A stretch of 64,000 nt of DNA, taken from NCBI GenBank assembly GCA_003290165.1, contig QNQO01001837.1:124001-188000 (forward strand), in the 5' to 3' direction. This DNA is from Berberis thunbergii (Eukaryota; Streptophyta; Magnoliopsida; Ranunculales; Berberidaceae). The notes beneath the pieces are model-generated. The model was not told the DNA's origin. It was given only the letters and a program-made list of their open reading frames with translations, and ran no database searches. Shown in pieces: positions 48,345 to 58,514 of the stretch. The position numbers and the translations under genes are program-made. The first letter of the stretch is position 1, and every line of letters starts with the position of its first letter.

Positions 48345-49588
48345 CTGCAAACACAGAAAAGTACAATAACTCCGTGAAATGTCTTTCCTGGAAAAAAATA
48401 TACTAATTCTGGTTTGTGAGGGATTTCGTCAACATAACAAATTGAAGATGATCCTTCAAACTATAATCGCAGTTCACGAAAATGACAATTCTAAAATAAA
48501 TAATTAAATAAAAATATTAATAAATTAGTTCGGGACGGGATTGGCGGGATTGAAAATCTTCATCCCATCCCATTCTAGATCGGGACGGGACGGGATTGGG
48601 ATGAAATTATTCAATCCCATTAAGACCCGGAAAAATCGGGACGGGATGGGATGGGACGGGAACGGGATCGCAGGATGGGATGCCCACCCCTAATAAAAAC
48701 CCCATACATGGAGTTCATAAAGGTTAGTTTGTCTTAGAGATTTTTTTTGTTGTTGTAGTTATTGGCTTTAGATTTTTGTTTGGTAGAGAAGTGCATGTCC
48801 TACTTTCCAACATTTTAATTGAAGTAAGTTCTATTTATGTTTCTCTTTCTCAATTGTTTATCTTTCTCCTTTAATTTTTAGTTTATTATCACTATTCATG
48901 GAGAGTTAATCTCCCCTCTCAAGGGGAAGAGATTGAGCCTTATGAAGATATAATGATAGTTAGATTGTGTTTTATTTAGGAAGTAAAGTAGATCAATGAA
49001 TAAGAAGTACTTCGAAAGAAGACTTCATTTGTTAAATGAATAATGATTTTGAATCGAAAGAATAAATTATTTCCATGTCTTTTAGGATTTTTCCGATGAA
49101 AAACATAATCGAAATCAATGATGTTTTAGAAATAAAACAATGGATTTGGTTAAAGTTTGAGGGAAATGAAAAGACTTTTACTTCTTTAATCCCACAACTC
49201 AAGTCATGTAGGTTGAAATACCATGTGATTTGAGTATTTTGGGAGAAAATGAAATTACATTGTACAATCATTCTGTTTGAATGGGGTGATTCTTATACCC
49301 TTGAGATTTCTCTATATTCATTTTTGTTACAAGTTATTATTTTGTTTTAGAATCATATCATCTCTCAACATCTCACCATTCATTATTTTGCTATTCTCTT
49401 TATTCTTTAAATTAAAATTCAAATATTATTTTATAATCCAAGTGAAGTAGTCGATAACCTGTACTTCCACTATGCATTATTGAAGTGTATTGTAGGTTGA
49501 AGGAAAAATAAACAAAAAAATAAGTTATTTCTTTGATTAATGTCGAAAATCATGCAATGACATTAATGTCAATTTTTGGCATCAATCA

Positions 49589-50210
49589 CTCAATTTCGTC
49601 AACGTTAAACTCCATCTTTAAGTAGAAAATGCACTTGAGTTTGTCTATCAAATTCTCTCAAATAAACTAGATAGAGAAGGTGTTTGGATCAAAAGTTCAC
49701 TTCTTTATATCTTTAGAAGTAATCTTTCTCATCATTAGAAGATAGCAAGGTTTGGGGATGTGAAAAGGCTTAACTTTCTTGCAAAAAACAAAATCCCATT
49801 TCAAGCTTCTAACCTTTCTTTGAATACTCCCAATGCGAAGCTTCTCCTTCCTCTCATAGACTTTATAAAAATACGATAAATTAGGGTTGGTCGTCTGTAG
49901 TGACACCTTAGACTTTATCAAAATGACTCTTTTAGTTCAACTTGTACCATGGATTGACTTTTGAAGTAGGTCTGGTCGATCAAAAGGAGTGGTTAACGAG
50001 GATGCCATAATCCACATTTTACTGATTTGATCTCTAATGGCTTGAGTCGCTTTATTGTTTTTTCCCTTTTATTTCAACTTTCTTGGACCTGGTTCAACCT
50101 CATCTTGGACTTCAGTCTTGTTGAATCCTCTCGTGAATTTGATCATTCTGATCAATCTTAAATTTGGTATTTGGTATTTGGTTTACTTTGATTTTGATAT
50201 TACATTCCCA
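49589..50210. other. Spacer without recognised gene
   Basis: AT-rich sequence between the repeat and the Copia element; nothing recognised. Confidence 0.5.
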
Positions 50211-50446
50211 AATACAATAGGAAACCACCATACACTTCAACAGGAAACCACCATACACTAGGAAACCTCCCAAACCAAGAAAACAAAGCACTGACCATCG
50301 GAAAGTTTCCTAACCCCATAAAACTTGCAACACAATATGCTAAAATATATTTTCCTAACAATAGGATGTATTTCCTAATACTGGAAGATATTTTCCTAAC
50401 TAATACTGGAAGATATTTTCCTAACAATAGGATGTATTTCCTAATA
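50211..50446 (-). repeat. 3' LTR of the Copia element
   Basis: TATTAGGAAATACATCC start on the minus strand; carries a tandem duplication around GGAAAATATCTTCCAGTATT, and its far end departs from the 5' LTR after GTATTT. Confidence 0.75.
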
Positions 50447-50452
50447 CCCCCC

Positions 50453-51192
50453 TCAAGTTGGAGCATGAGGGTTAAGAATGCCCAACTTGCCAAGGAGATA
50501 ATCGAACTGCGATTTGCCCAAAGCCTTTGTGAAAATGTCTGCCAACTGATCAGTCATCGGCACATAAGAAGGAGCAATAAGACCATCCTGAATGGCATCA
50601 CGAACGAAGTGACAATCAACTTCAATATGCTTCGTACATTCATGGAAGACGGGGTTCTGCGCAATGTATATGGCAGACTGATTATCACAAAAGAAGGGAA
50701 CGACCTTGGGATGAAGTACCCTAAACTCAATAATAAACCTTTCAACCATTTCAACTCACACGTTATGGCGGCCATAGAGCGATATTCCGCCTCAGCCGAA
50801 GAACGAAAAACCGTATGTTGCTTCTTAGTTTTCCAAGCAATCGGAGAATGGCCCAGAAACACCAACCACCCCGTCAGGGACCTCCGAGTAATAGGGCAAG
50901 CGGCCCAATCAGAATCACACCAACCTTGCAAAGTCAAGTCACTATCCGACCGCAGGAGAATACCGTAACCCGGAGTACCTTTCAAATAGCTGACAACGCG
51001 CAATGCAACATCCCAATGCTCCTGTCGTGGTTGCTGCATAAACTGAGATAGCACATGAACCGAGTACGTCAAATCAGGACGTGTGACCGCCAAATAGACC
51101 AAACGCCTATAAGACTCAGGATCCGAGAGAAGAGAACCCGTGGCACGGGCCAGTTGATGGTTTTGTTCGATCGAGATATAGCAGGCTTCCAA
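50453..51192 (-). pseudogene. Copia RNase H and pol C-terminus
   Basis: VALRVVSYLKGTPGYGILL, CDSDWAACPITRRSLTGWLV and FRSSAEAEYRSMA are the RNase H signature blocks of plant Copia. The frame shifts near 50700; the end (CTKHIEVDCHFVRDAI, DQLADIFTKAL) is in another frame, stopping just before the polypurine tract. Confidence 0.9.
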
Positions 51193-51924
51193 CCCAAGAG
51201 ACCCACCTCCGAAATAATATCAAGTGCATATTTATGTTGAAAAAGAAACAACCCTGCAGAGCTGCGAGCAACCTCAATACCAAGGAAGTATTTAAGGACC
51301 TCGAGGTCCTTCATATGAAAACAGGAGCCAAGGTAGCTTTTAAACAGAGCTAAAGCAGCAAAATCATTCCCAGAGAGTATTAACTCATCAACATAAATGA
51401 GCACATTAATTTGAACCGGCCCCTTCTTATAAGTAAAAAGAGAATAATCAGAATAGGACTGTAAAAAACCATACCCTTTTAAAGCTGACACGAGCTTAAC
51501 AAACCAACATCTAGGAGCCTGTTTCAATCCATATAGAGATTTATGCAACCGACACACCAAACCTGGTTCATCAGAGGTAAAGCCAGGAGGGAGTTTCATA
51601 TAGACCTCCTCATCTAGATCCCCGTGCAGGAAAGCATTGTGTACATCCATCTGATGCAACTCCCAATTTTTAGAAGCCGCAATTGCAAGGAATGCGCGAA
51701 CAGTCGTCATCTTGCCACTGGAGCGAATGTCTCGTCATAATCTATCCCTTCGGTCTAATGATTACCAAAAACAACCAAACGAGCCTTCAATCTCTCAATA
51801 CTAGCATCAGATTTGTACTTTATCTTATACAACCATTGACTACTAAGAGCCTTCTTCCCTGAAGGCAACTTTTCCATAGTCCACGTCCCATTGTCTTCCA
51901 AGGCCCGCATCTTCGCTTGCATAG
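51069..51924 (-). pseudogene. Copia reverse transcriptase
   Basis: ELHQMDVHNAFLHGDLDEEV, GLVCRLHKSLYGLKQAPRCW and FHMKDLEVLKYFLGIEVA. The catalytic box reads YVDE (51384-51395) where Copia has YVDD. Upstream, ALEDNGTW and SSQWLYKIKYKSD are present with a stop and a frame break near 51715-51760. The frame continues on the other side of the Gypsy insertion at about 60441. Confidence 0.9.
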
Positions 51925-51929
51925 CGGCG

Positions 51930-53851
51930 TGATGGGGATTTAACTAACCTAAATTAACAGGTTAATTTAACCCACTTGTAATACCGCAAGTGCACGGTGT
52001 CTAACTAGTAGACAACGGCAAGTACGAGTCGATCCCACGAAGAAAGTGAATGCAATTGAAATTTAGATTTTATCTACACTAATTTAGAGAAATGGGGTTA
52101 CAACATTTTTAAAAGAAAATTAAATTAAAGATAATAAAACAAAATAAAATGATAAGATGAAATGAGATGGAATGAAATGGGTTTGGTGGGCTTGGACTCA
52201 CCAATGAGTTAGCAAAATTATCTAATCTAAATTACTGAATTTACGAGAAGCTTTAGGGATGAGAATCCCTTGCTTACACCGAATATATGATCGTTAAAAT
52301 CCAATTTAAATTATATCATGTTCTTTTAAACCTTAACAAAGTATTTCATGCTTTGAATATCGATAAATGGTAATTCTAACTACCAAGCATATCAAGTTAG
52401 ATTACTCGAACATGCAAGGTGAAAGCAATTTATCAAGTATTCAGAAATAAATTGCAATTAACACTTAAGTGCACAATCAGTAAAATAAATTAAAATAAAA
52501 TTTTACAAAAACCCAATTGGTTTGTCGATGCCTCGGTGTGGTGGCACTCAGCAGGTCAGCAAGTGGTCCGACACGAATCCCGAGAAGATTGGTCCAAAAC
52601 CCTCTGTGGTGGTTCTTACAGAGAGCGGGGGTGCAAATAGCCAGAAAACATTATTTAAAGCCAATTCCCGCCCTGCTACAGTGCGCTACAGCGCCGATCG
52701 TCTTCTCCAGCGAGAACCGTCGCTGTGACGGCCTGGTTCTCGCTCCTTGCGGGCTTCCTCCTCCTCAAATCGATCCTATAACCTGCAAAGAAGAGCAAGG
52801 GTGAAGAAAATACCGCAAAATAGCAAAAACAGACCGAGATAAGTCGGGAGGAAAACTCCCTGTTTTCAGCCGGCTGTCGCGGCTGCTCCGGCCTGGTTCG
52901 TGGTGGCTCTCGGCTTCCTTCGTCCTCAACTTGATTCTATTACCTGCAAGGATGAGCAAAGTGAAGAAAATCTCGAAGAAACAGAAAAATAAATCGAGAA
53001 AACAGGGAACGAACACTCCCTGTTTCGTCCCTGTTTCGCGGCTGCTCCGCCGCCTTCCGTCGCTCCTCGCGGCTTCCCTCGACTCCAAATGATCCTAGAT
53101 CCTGTAAATACGAGCAAACAGTGAGAATAAATCAAGAAAATAGAAACAAAAACCGAAGAGAAATAGGGAAGAGATTCCCTGTTTTCGCTCCCTGTTTCAG
53201 CCGGCTGTGAGCTCTGCCGCGAGGTGGTGGTTGCGGTGTTTGGTCGGGTCGTGCTGGCGGTCGTGAGAGGATGAACTCGAGACAAAAAGAGGCCGAGAGA
53301 GGGGAAGAAAACACGCTGTCGCGACGTGAAACAGAGTCGCGGTGCGGCTCTGTTCCGCGGTGGTTTTCGCGCGGTGGCGGTGCTGGTTCGTGGCCTGTTG
53401 TGGTGGTGGGACTCGGTGGAGGCGATGGCGATGGCGATGAGACTGTCTGCTGAGTGAGTGGCTTTGGTGGTAATCACCTTGAGAGGAGGAAGAGGGTTTG
53501 ATCTCTCCTTCCAATCTGTTCCCTTCTCTTCCTCCCTCCCCCTTCTCATTCCCTATCGTATTCTATTTATAGAGAATAAGGGTTAGGTTTGGGTTTGGGT
53601 TTGGTTTTAGGGTAGGAATTGGTTTAGGTTTGGTTTTAGGGTATGAATTGGTTTAGGTTTGGATTTGCTTTATACCACCATTGGAATCGACTAATTGTCG
53701 TTCCTTAACTTGCCGGTTTAATCTGATTTCATCGTTTACGCTCAAATTCCTACAAAGATATGAAAACGAAATAATTACTATAAATATAATAATCGAAACA
53801 CTAACATGTATAAATTAAGGGGTATATTATGTAATAATTAAGTGTATATCA
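51930..53851 (-). repeat. 3' LTR of the nested Gypsy element
   Basis: On the minus strand TGATATACAC to AAATCCCCATCA. Contains GGTTTGGGTTTGG-type repeats and several chance ORFs that recur 6,585 bases on in the other LTR. Confidence 0.95.
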
Positions 53852-53866
53852 AATACCCCCAAACCT
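53852..53866 (-). other. Polypurine tract of the nested Gypsy element
   Basis: On the minus strand GGTTTGGGGGTATT sits directly before the 3' LTR, the usual plus-strand priming site. Confidence 0.65.
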
Positions 53867-55818
53867 ATATTTTGCTAGTCCTCGAGCAAAACAATAAAAA
53901 GAAAATCCTAACTCACTTTCGCAGGAATCATCGGTTGCACTTACCTTAAACGTGCAACAAGGCTTTAAACCCCTAGATTACCTCTAGTGGACGAGTTATA
54001 GTCTCGTGAGGGTTTCCAGAAATGTTACCCATAAACATTACTGATTCAACAAAACTTGGTCAAACAGTGTTCATTTCAAGAAATGCAGGAAACCAACAGT
54101 GTCATTTTAGTGTATCAACAAATCTCCAAATAATTTAATATTCTCCAAAGGTTAGAAAAAATTCATAATCATCCTCAACTCAATGTGTGTGTGTGGATAG
54201 CACTGTTAACATAACTTTCCATTTCAGAGTAAAACAATGACTAAATCTCCTGTAGAAAGTTTGTTTTGACTTCAAACCTCTTATGTCACTCACAATAAAG
54301 CACTCAGAGATTTGGTATTTCACTCAGTTTATATGTGAGGAAAAGAGTAAATGATGGAAAACAATCATCTCACATATAGTAATATGAAGAACGGACTTTT
54401 CAAGAATGGAATGAACATGATCTCATGGACAGGAATATCAATTACTTTTGGGAATGTTGAATCAAACACCATAGGTCTTGGTTATTAAATCTCCACATCT
54501 ACAGAACCAACCTTTACCTACGATCAACTAGGACTTTGTTGGGTTGTAATGGGGCTTGGGTAATGGTTAATAAGGAGTGTTAAAGGTTTCTAGGAATGTA
54601 TACACCCATTTAACGAACAATTAGGGCAGTCACGAATAAATCAATGTTGCGCACCATCAATTTTTTTCTTCATTCTCACATCTTTATCCTCATTCACATT
54701 TTCTTCTGCTTTCTTTTCTTTCTTTTTCTTTTTCTTTCTTTTTCTTTCTTCCATAGAGGATTTATGAAATATCTCATATTTGCTCTTTCATGCCCTTTTT
54801 ACACCAAGTATATTCATCCGTACACATTCCCAGAAAAGTTGGGTAAAGGTTAATGGGTTAACAAATAAAAGTTAATCTAAGGCTCAAAAGGCTACAAAAA
54901 AGGTTAATGTTATGGGTAAGTTAAAAGGCTAGTTAATGGTTTAAAGAAAAAAAATGCCTAGATCATTTCCTAAGTTCGGGTCAGTATTATGACATCTCAA
55001 TTGAATAAGCCAAGAAGTTCTAGTGTAATAATTCAATTTTTATGTCATTCCCAAAGCAATTGATCAGAAAAATGAGAATAATGAGATCATCAACGAGATA
55101 ATACGGACTCAAGAAAAATCAGAGTTTATGTATAACCCTCAGAAAAATAGAAAGGCTCAAAACTTTCAGGGTTAAGTCTCCACTATTATTCTAAGGTTTT
55201 CTAGTATATATTTCACTCATCAACTTCAAGTTATGCTAACATGGCTCATGGTGCAAAGATAATCGAGTTTAAAAATCTCATGAACTAGATCTAACTTAAG
55301 GATTATACTAAACTTTCAGTCTTTATCGATATAGCAAAATGTCAAGTTGACTTGCATTTTCTTGAGCATAAAACATTTAAAATCCATTTTCTCAAAAGAC
55401 CAAATTTTCTTGACAGAAAAGCTTTTTTTTTTTTTTTTTTTTTTTTTAAGAATAAGAAAAGAAAACACTACGAAAAAATGAAAATTTCACCGACTCATGA
55501 ACCTACCCCCAAACCTAATCCAAACATTGTCCTCAATGTTTAACACAATAATTCTGACAAATGAATGAAGTAAGTACATGAGAGGAGGTTAGAACAGTAT
55601 TACCGCGGTGAAGATTTTACCAATTTCCAAGAAGTCATCCATCAATGAGGCTCAGAAACATAAGAATCATGGAGTTTTCATTAGAAATCGATAAAATGCA
55701 GACTCAACACTAACAAAGAAAACGAAAAAGAAAAAACAAGTTGTAAGTCAAAATTGTTACGGAGCTAACGAGTATGAGTGAAACACAACTAAATAGGGTA
55801 CTCGAAAATCAATCCAGA
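53867..55818. other. Internal non-coding region of the nested element
   Basis: About 2 kb between the ORF and the 3' LTR with no protein similarity. Contains CTTTTT-rich and T-run stretches (54700-54755, about 55422-55447). This is where an autonomous relative would carry most of pol. Confidence 0.6.
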
Positions 55819-57042
55819 CTAACAGCAGAGACACACAACTAAAGCTAGGCTGCCTCCTAGGAGCGCTTGGTTTAACGTCATCAGCTCGACAAATATTCTT
55901 CCTAAAAAAAATGGTGTATCAACAAAATGTAGAGGAAGAATATGACAAAAACGTAGTCCAAGGTCGTATATCAACAACCTGAACAGTTGAGGATCAGTCC
56001 ACCAAAATATAACAATCACATGAGGCACCAAGTACACGAGGACATTCCAAAAGTGACCAGTAGTCATAATTAGAGGATTTTTGCGTGCTCCAAAAAGGGA
56101 ATATCCTATGTCTGGTTCCAAATCGGATGATTGGATAATTTTCACAGCAGAATGGTGAAAACTGAAATCCTCACTACAACACAAGGGATCGGTGAAAGTA
56201 GCCTTAGGAAATGGGACTGTGATGCAAGTAGATGAGACGATGGATATATCAAGTGGTACAGGCTCATCACATGAATCACATAGAGATGTTGGTCTAGACA
56301 ATTCATCACCTGAAAATGCATACCTGAGGGTGTCAGGTAATTGTTTAAGGTTAAGCTCAGGTGGCTCAACTGATGGGGCTAGTTTTGACTCACTGAGTGG
56401 AAGATGCTTCACTTTAGACTGCCATTTATAACTAGGATCCACAATGGGGACTGAGTCAAGCAAATCATTGACTTCCCTAATGGAATCATCAACATCAAAG
56501 TCTAAACTAAATTGAGTCAAACAAGCATCTAAACAGTCAAGAGGAGACTCTAAAGAATGGTCACAGGTTGATTCGATGCATGAGTCACTAGAGAGGCATG
56601 AGTCAACATGGGAAGGAGATGTCTGTAGTGTCTCATAATTGACAGGTTCATCAATAAATGAGTCACTAGGGAATTTATCTGACTCTATCTCAGGAAGTGA
56701 CTCAACTATCTGACTCACAGTCATCTCAAGTTTCCGGATAGCTTGAGAGTTTTGTTGAAAAGTAGTTGTCAAATCTGTGATAGCCTGAAAATTTTGCTCA
56801 AGCATTTCCCCTGTTCGCTGCATAAAAATGTTCATTATAGCCTCTAACTCATTATTAGGAATAAAAGCTTGAGGAGTCTGAGGAGTGTCTAGAGGGCTTT
56901 CATGGTACTGGCCATGAGCCCATGAGAAGTCAGAATGATAAGCTAGACCTGGGTAATAATATGGATCATACTCAGGTCGTCGCATGTCATAAAATGAATT
57001 GACTTGCTCGGAAAAATAGGCTGGATAATCCCTTGTGTTCAT
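55819..57042 (-). CDS. Gag/pol-junction ORF of the nested Gypsy element
   Basis: 407 codons, unbroken, MNTRDYPAYFSEQVNSFYDM to the stop at 55819. Seen: YYPGLAYHSDFSW resembles the gag C-terminal block of Athila/Tat elements. A coiled-coil-like stretch follows (EAIMNIFMQRTGEMLEQNFQ to RKLEMTVSQIVESLPEI, about residues 95-150), then a long acidic serine-rich part. PPELNLKQLPDTLRYAF (about 225) matches the segment that precedes the protease/RT part of pol in that lineage. The last ~80 residues are hydrophobic (FWNVLVYLVPHVIVIFWW) and unlike either. It probably once encoded a gag-pol polyprotein and was cut down; whether the remnant is translated is unknown. No capsid core or zinc knuckle is seen. 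Confidence 0.7.
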   Translation of the reverse strand: MNTRDYPAYFSEQVNSFYDMRRPEYDPYYYPGLAYHSDFSWAHGQYHESPLDTPQTPQAFIPNNELEAIMNIFMQRTGEMLEQNFQAITDLTTTFQQNSQAIRKLEMTVSQIVESLPEIESDKFPSDSFIDEPVNYETLQTSPSHVDSCLSSDSCIESTCDHSLESPLDCLDACLTQFSLDFDVDDSIREVNDLLDSVPIVDPSYKWQSKVKHLPLSESKLAPSVEPPELNLKQLPDTLRYAFSGDELSRPTSLCDSCDEPVPLDISIVSSTCITVPFPKATFTDPLCCSEDFSFHHSAVKIIQSSDLEPDIGYSLFGARKNPLIMTTGHFWNVLVYLVPHVIVIFWWTDPQLFRLLIYDLGLRFCHILPLHFVDTPFFLGRIFVELMTLNQALLGGSLALVVCLCC

Positions 57043-58490
57043 TTTTTTTTTTTTTTTTTTGTTTTGTTTTGTTTTTTTTTTTTTTTTTTTTTGAAAGCAC
57101 TAACTCTAAAAATATACACAAGCTCACATGCAATCAGCAACCAATAAATGCACAAGAAACATGCCTCCCTAAGCGATCAACGTTTTTGAGATCAATTATC
57201 TTTTTATCTTTGGGGGACAATTGTTTCTTATGTAATCTTTATGACACAACAATGGGTGCTACAAGTTGATCCTAAGAGTGTACACTTTACACCGTAAAGT
57301 TCAAAATCAGTAGGCTAGAGTTTTGTTTCAAAGAAACCGGATTATCGCACAAGAGAAGGAGGTCACAATGGTCCAATTAAGTACTTCCTTGTGCTACCGC
57401 TCTGTAAGCCAATAGATGTGAGAACGATGTGATGTTAAATGCACACTTGAGGTTTGTGTTCCTAACCAAAAACTGTTGGTTACACCAATTCTTCTTGTGG
57501 ATCGTAGCTTACTTATGACTCGGCGTACCGGGTAAGTTACCCTTGTGGCAGTGGCCTCTCGGAGTTCATTGAATGATTAAACCCATCGTCACTTTTAGCT
57601 TTGGTCAACACAAAAATTATTGGATTCACCTTGGTCTTGGTTGTCCTATGAACACCATACCTAAAAAATGCTCTATCTAACTTGCTAATTGATTTTAATT
57701 ATGTTAGGATATTGGTTGCACACAGCTGGAGTGATGAGGTGGGGATATCAAGTCCCACCAGTTTCTATTTAGAAGCTGGGTCTGCTTATTATGAATTACT
57801 AAAGTTTAGCATCCACAATTACAGAAATTTAACAACCAATCACACAATTTCAAACAATTACAACAAGCACCCTGGTCGCTAATACATTGCGTGTGATAGA
57901 AATACTTACAGTGTGCGTATTCCAATCTGCACAAAAAGTTAGCACAATTCAAAAAAAGTCCGACTTCTTTTTATATGTTTCAATCAGCACACAAGCACAT
58001 GCAAATAAATTTACTGGTCTTGGTCTTAGAAGTCGGATTTCTAAATCATAAAAAAAAAATTATTGGGTAACAATTAGAGTTGTTTCCCTATAATTTCTTT
58101 TGACTTAGAGAATTTTTGGGTTTTTTTTTTTTTTTTTTTTTTTTGAATAAACAAAATGAAAATAGTAAACTTCTCAAAAATTATTACACCACACACTCGT
58201 AAAACGAGGTGAAAATAAAATTAAAACTCTCCTCACAAAAATAAAAAAAAAATAATAAAAAAAATAAAAAATAAAAATTTGCTTGATCTTTTGCAGGATC
58301 GTCCAATATCCTCGAGAAGCGTGTAAGCTGCAAAATCAAACACAAAATAAGTGTAAAAAGAACAAAATAAAAAATAAATTTTTTTTTGTTTTTTTAATTT
58401 TAATTTTAATTTTTTTTTTTTTGAATATTTCTGATTTTTTTTTTTTAAATTAGTGAAAATAAATCTTAAATTCAATTACAATGCTACCAT
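57043..58490. other. Leader region of the nested element
   Basis: Between the primer site and the ORF on the minus strand. Holds several T/A homopolymer runs (57042-57062, 57074-57092, 58122-58144, 58378-58447) and no ORF of note. Confidence 0.6.
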
Positions 58491-58508
58491 TCCCCGGCAA
58501 CGGCGCCA
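58491..58508 (-). other. tRNA-Asp primer binding site
   Basis: The + strand reads TCCCCGGCAACGGCGCCA, the 3' end of plant tRNA-Asp including CCA; all 18 bases match my memory of that tRNA. Sets the element on the minus strand. Confidence 0.9.
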
Positions 58509-58514
58509 AAAACT

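Larger units (their letters stand above)
45596..48692. mobile_element. Gene-capturing hAT-type element (Pack-hAT)
   Basis: Ends TAGGGGTGGGCACGGGACGG and GGGATGCCCACCCCTA with GGGACGGGAT sub-terminal repeats. Flanks ATAAAAAAC (45587-45595) and ATAAAAAC (48693-48700), an 8-bp duplication with one extra A. The surrounding 1.7-kb repeat confirms the empty site by comparison with copy A. Inside, on the minus strand, are exons and introns of a DUF1537-family gene; no transposase. Interrupted by a solo LTR. Confidence 0.9.
44788..49588. repeat. ~1.7-kb direct repeat, copy B, split by a hAT element
   Basis: 44788-45595 and 48693-49588 together match copy A with the same TG and CA termini. The split is caused by the insertion at 45596-48692. 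Divergence between copies is obvious by eye (many substitutions and short indels), so the repeat is old. Confidence 0.75.

Noticed and set aside
48066..48377. 103-codon plus-strand ORF
   Set aside because: It crosses the solo LTR boundary into the captured DUF1537 exon on the opposite strand, so it cannot be an ancestral gene.
52517..53549. Several ORFs of 60-207 codons within the LTR, repeated identically 6,585 bases on
   Set aside because: They lie inside LTRs, overlap each other on both strands and have low-complexity proline/serine/arginine composition; the repetition is due to the LTR pair, not a gene family.
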